Shown piece by piece: positions 61,740-64,000 of a stretch of 64,000 bases of DNA. Below the pieces are notes generated by a model. It saw only the letters and a program-made list of their open reading frames with translations. It was not told the DNA's origin and did no database searches. The DNA comes from Aquila chrysaetos chrysaetos (Eukaryota; Chordata; Aves; Accipitriformes; Accipitridae). Each line of letters begins with the position of its first letter. The first letter of the stretch is position 1. Made by a program: the position numbers and the translations under genes. The stretch covers positions 7,100,041-7,164,040 of the forward strand of contig NC_044011.1 in the NCBI RefSeq assembly GCF_900496995.4, given 5' to 3'.

Positions 61740-62696
61740 ATGGAGCACGAGAACTATACAGTAGTTACAGAGTTTGTTCTGTTGGGATTGTCCCAAGACC
61801 ATGAAGTTCAGATGATTCTCCTCTTCTTTTTCCTGCTCTTCTATATGATCATTCTGCCAGGCAACGTCCTTACCATTCTCACAATTTGTGGGGATTCCCA
61901 ACTGGGATCACCCATGTATTTTTTCCTGGCCAATTTGGCATTCTTGGACATCTGCTACTGTTCTGTGACCCCACCCAAAATGTTGGCTGACTTTTTCTCA
62001 CACCATAAAACCATCTCCTACAGTGCCTGCATGGCCCAGCTTTTCTTCCTCCACTTCCTGGGAGCAGCTGAAGCTTTCCTGCTCATGGTCATGGCCTATG
62101 ACCGTTATCTAGCCATTTGTAAACCTCTTCACTACACCAGGCTTGTGAACAGGAGGGTATGCTGTATCCTGGTTGGAGCTACATGGGGTGGGGGCTTCAT
62201 CCATGGCATCATTTTATTTGCTCTCGGCATCCACCTCCCTTTATGTGGTCCCAACATTCTGGACAACTTCTTCTGTGATGTCCATCAGCTGGTCAAGTTG
62301 GCCTGTGCCAACACTTACGTACTGGAGCTTTTGATGTTCCTCAACAATGGAATTGTTATCATTATGTGCTTTACACTTCTCCTCATCTCCTACACTGTCC
62401 TGTTGCTGAAGCTCCAGACACAGTCCTCCAAGGGAAAGAGCAAAGTAGCCTCCACCTGTGTTGCCCACATCATTGTGGTTTTTGTCATGTGTGGCCCAGC
62501 TATGTATATCTATGGTTTACCCTTCCAAGCTGTGCCAATGGAAAAAGTTGTTGCTGTTTTCCATACGGTCATCTTCCCCTTGACTAATCCCATGATCTAT
62601 ACCTTGTGTAACAAGGAGATCAAAGGCTCAATGTGGAAGCTGGTCAGCAAATACATACTTTGGTGTGGAAAATTAAAAAAAAATATTTTTAAGTAA
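61740..62696 (+). CDS. Olfactory receptor, family 4-like, intact
   Basis: Class II odorant receptor of 318 residues, single exon. Hallmarks: N5-Y-T glycosylation site, GN at 41-42, SPMYFFLANLAFLD (57-70), C97, MAYDRY at 118-123, C169, C179 and C189, LISYT (215-219), KVASTC at 235-240 (usually KALSTC) and NPMIYTLCNKE (283-293), where C290 replaces the usual arginine of LRNKE. The motifs LDNFFCDVHQL and TYVLELLMFLNNG place it in family 4. Start chosen at 61740, giving a normal N-terminus; an upstream in-frame ATG at 61644 would add 32 unusual residues. A splice acceptor (CTGTTTCTCAG, AG at 61721-61722) lies 17 nt before the ATG. The C-terminal tail is lysine-rich. Confidence 0.95.
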   Translation: MEHENYTVVTEFVLLGLSQDHEVQMILLFFFLLFYMIILPGNVLTILTICGDSQLGSPMYFFLANLAFLDICYCSVTPPKMLADFFSHHKTISYSACMAQLFFLHFLGAAEAFLLMVMAYDRYLAICKPLHYTRLVNRRVCCILVGATWGGGFIHGIILFALGIHLPLCGPNILDNFFCDVHQLVKLACANTYVLELLMFLNNGIVIIMCFTLLLISYTVLLLKLQTQSSKGKSKVASTCVAHIIVVFVMCGPAMYIYGLPFQAVPMEKVVAVFHTVIFPLTNPMIYTLCNKEIKGSMWKLVSKYILWCGKLKKNIFK

Positions 62697-63505
62697 ATAA
62701 GTGAAAGCTTTTTTTTATTTTTGTTTTGTTTGTTAATACAGTTTTCTTAGGAACAACTCCATAGTGTACATTATGTAGCAACATAATATCAACTAAGCAA
62801 GCTTCAAATAGTTTTCTTCTAATTATCAAAAAATGTTTAGGGTGACACTAAAACCAGTATGTAATAATTTAGAGGAGAACTATACTGTGTAAAGATATTA
62901 AGACAGTTGTGCTATGTTCTACTGTTAAAATTCTATATCTTTACAGAAATTAACTAGCAGGAGGTGTGAAGCATTTATAGAATCATTACTGAAATTCTAG
63001 TCCAGAAGCAGATAGATAAAATCAGGTAGCAAGCATGTTAGTTCAAGATTTCAGCTTATACTTGAATCTCTGACTGTTGATACTGCCTGTTGTTTGACTC
63101 TCATATGACTCTGCTCCTGAATGAGTTGATTGCTTCTCCGCAAAGGGAGAATGTGCAAGTCACTGGATGATCTAGCTTATAGTCAAGCTTTGCCTTTTCA
63201 TACAGCATAGGTAGGCCACTGAAATCTGAAATCAGAAGTCAACTATCAAGTAAAAATCAAAGGCAATGTGGACATAGCCTTATGGTAGGCACTAGTGACA
63301 GGATTTGTCTAGCCAGGTATAGACATCTACAGCATCAGAATTAGTCACCTAAGGATTCCTGCATAATCGATGAGTGTTTCCAGCAAGCAACTCAGCTAAT
63401 GCATTTGTATTGTCTACTTGGGGAAGAAATAAACCATGCTTTAGGCATTTTTATCTTTCCCTCAGCACTCGCTCTGTAATCTACTTCTCAGTTTGATTCC
63501 AAGGT
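62697..63505. other. 3' flank of the third OR gene
   Basis: T-rich stretch directly after the stop. A possible poly(A) signal AATAAA lies at about 63428. No gene or other repeat was recognised. Confidence 0.45.
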
Positions 63506-63509
63506 GGAA

Positions 63510-64000
63510 TCATAGATTCATAGAATTTCTCAAGTTGGAAGGGACCCATAATGATCATTGAGTCCAATTCCCTGCTCCTCGCAGGACTACCTAAAACTAA
63601 ATCATATGACTAAGAGTGTCGTCCAGACACTCCTTCAACTCTGACAGGTTTGGTGCTGTGACCACTTCCCTGGGGAGCCTGTTCCAGTGACTGACCACCC
63701 TCTCAGTGAAGAACCTTTTCCTAGTGTCCAATCTGAACTTCCCCTGACACGGCTTCTTTGCATTTCCTTGTGTCCTATCACTGGTCACCAGAAAGAGGAG
63801 ATCAGCACCTCCCCTCTGCTGTCCCCATTGACAAAGTTGCAGACTGGGATGAGGTCACCCCTCAGCCTTCTATTATCCAAGCTGAATAAACTAAGTAAGT
63901 CTTGCCCTAGAGGCCTTTCACCATCTTGGTCTCTCTCCTCTGGACAAACTCTAATAGTTTGATGCTCTTCTTCTATTGAGGTGCCCAAAACTGCACACAG
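63510..64000 (-). mobile_element. CR1 LINE 3' portion, minus strand, continues beyond window
   Basis: The reversed tail ATAGATTCATAGAATTTCTC at 63512 is followed by GTTGGAAGGGACCCATAATG. The reversed CR1 body then continues with TTCCCTGGGGAGCCTGTTCC, ACCCTCTCAGTGAAGAACC, GGTCACCCCTCAGCCTTCT and GAGGTGCCCAAAACTGCACA at the edge. It is well preserved and extends past 64000. Confidence 0.93.

Noticed and set aside
1-64000. A new defence-like, biosynthetic or otherwise undescribed system
   Set aside because: The supported content is a VWA5A-like gene, olfactory receptors and retroelements. Nothing indicates a novel multi-gene system.

Overview
The window looks like nuclear DNA of a bird. It carries many CR1-type LINE remnants, recognisable by their 3' ends near 14570, 36080, 54945, 59640 and 63510. 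It also carries several solo retroviral LTRs of types common in birds, short introns, and intact and broken single-exon olfactory receptor (OR) genes. The species cannot be fixed from the sequence alone. There are no bacterial features, CRISPR arrays or tRNA/rRNA genes that I can support.

Layout. 1-4740 has no gene I can support. 4740-5830 is a GC-rich, CpG-rich island with a 55-bp minisatellite (three identical copies); it ends at a good splice donor and is the likely promoter and untranslated first exon of the next gene. 6892-14222 (+) is a 17-exon VWA5A-like gene (VIT plus VWA domain protein) whose splice sites and phases I could follow throughout, giving about 789 residues; a poly(A) signal lies at 15090. 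Its VWA metal site is degenerate. After about 15 kb the DNA becomes AT-rich and repeat-rich.

17.9-34.9 kb holds solo LTRs, several with visible target-site duplications. One 766-bp LTR splits an OR6/OR11-like pseudogene (19869-21563), and another is nested inside an older LTR (33640-34837). An intact OR10-like gene lies at 30674-31624 (+). CR1 fragments lie at 35.3-37.6 kb, then come an OR4-like fragment (38010-38240), an intact OR4-like gene (41864-42811, +), and an OR4-like pseudogene on the minus strand (46051-46440) cut off by a GAAA/GGAA microsatellite. 46.5-61.7 kb is AT-rich with microsatellites and CR1 pieces and no supported gene. The third intact OR, OR4-like, is at 61740-62696 (+). 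A minus-strand CR1 runs off the right edge.

The ORs are odorant-sensing GPCRs expected in olfactory neurons; each intact one has a splice acceptor just before its ATG, consistent with the usual untranslated 5' exons. The VWA5A-like gene has no obvious functional link with them. The pairing is positional, and in human VWA5A also lies within an OR cluster on 11q24. I found no convincing undescribed biological system; the most interesting items are the degenerate VWA5A-like metal site and the LTR insertions that can be read base by base.
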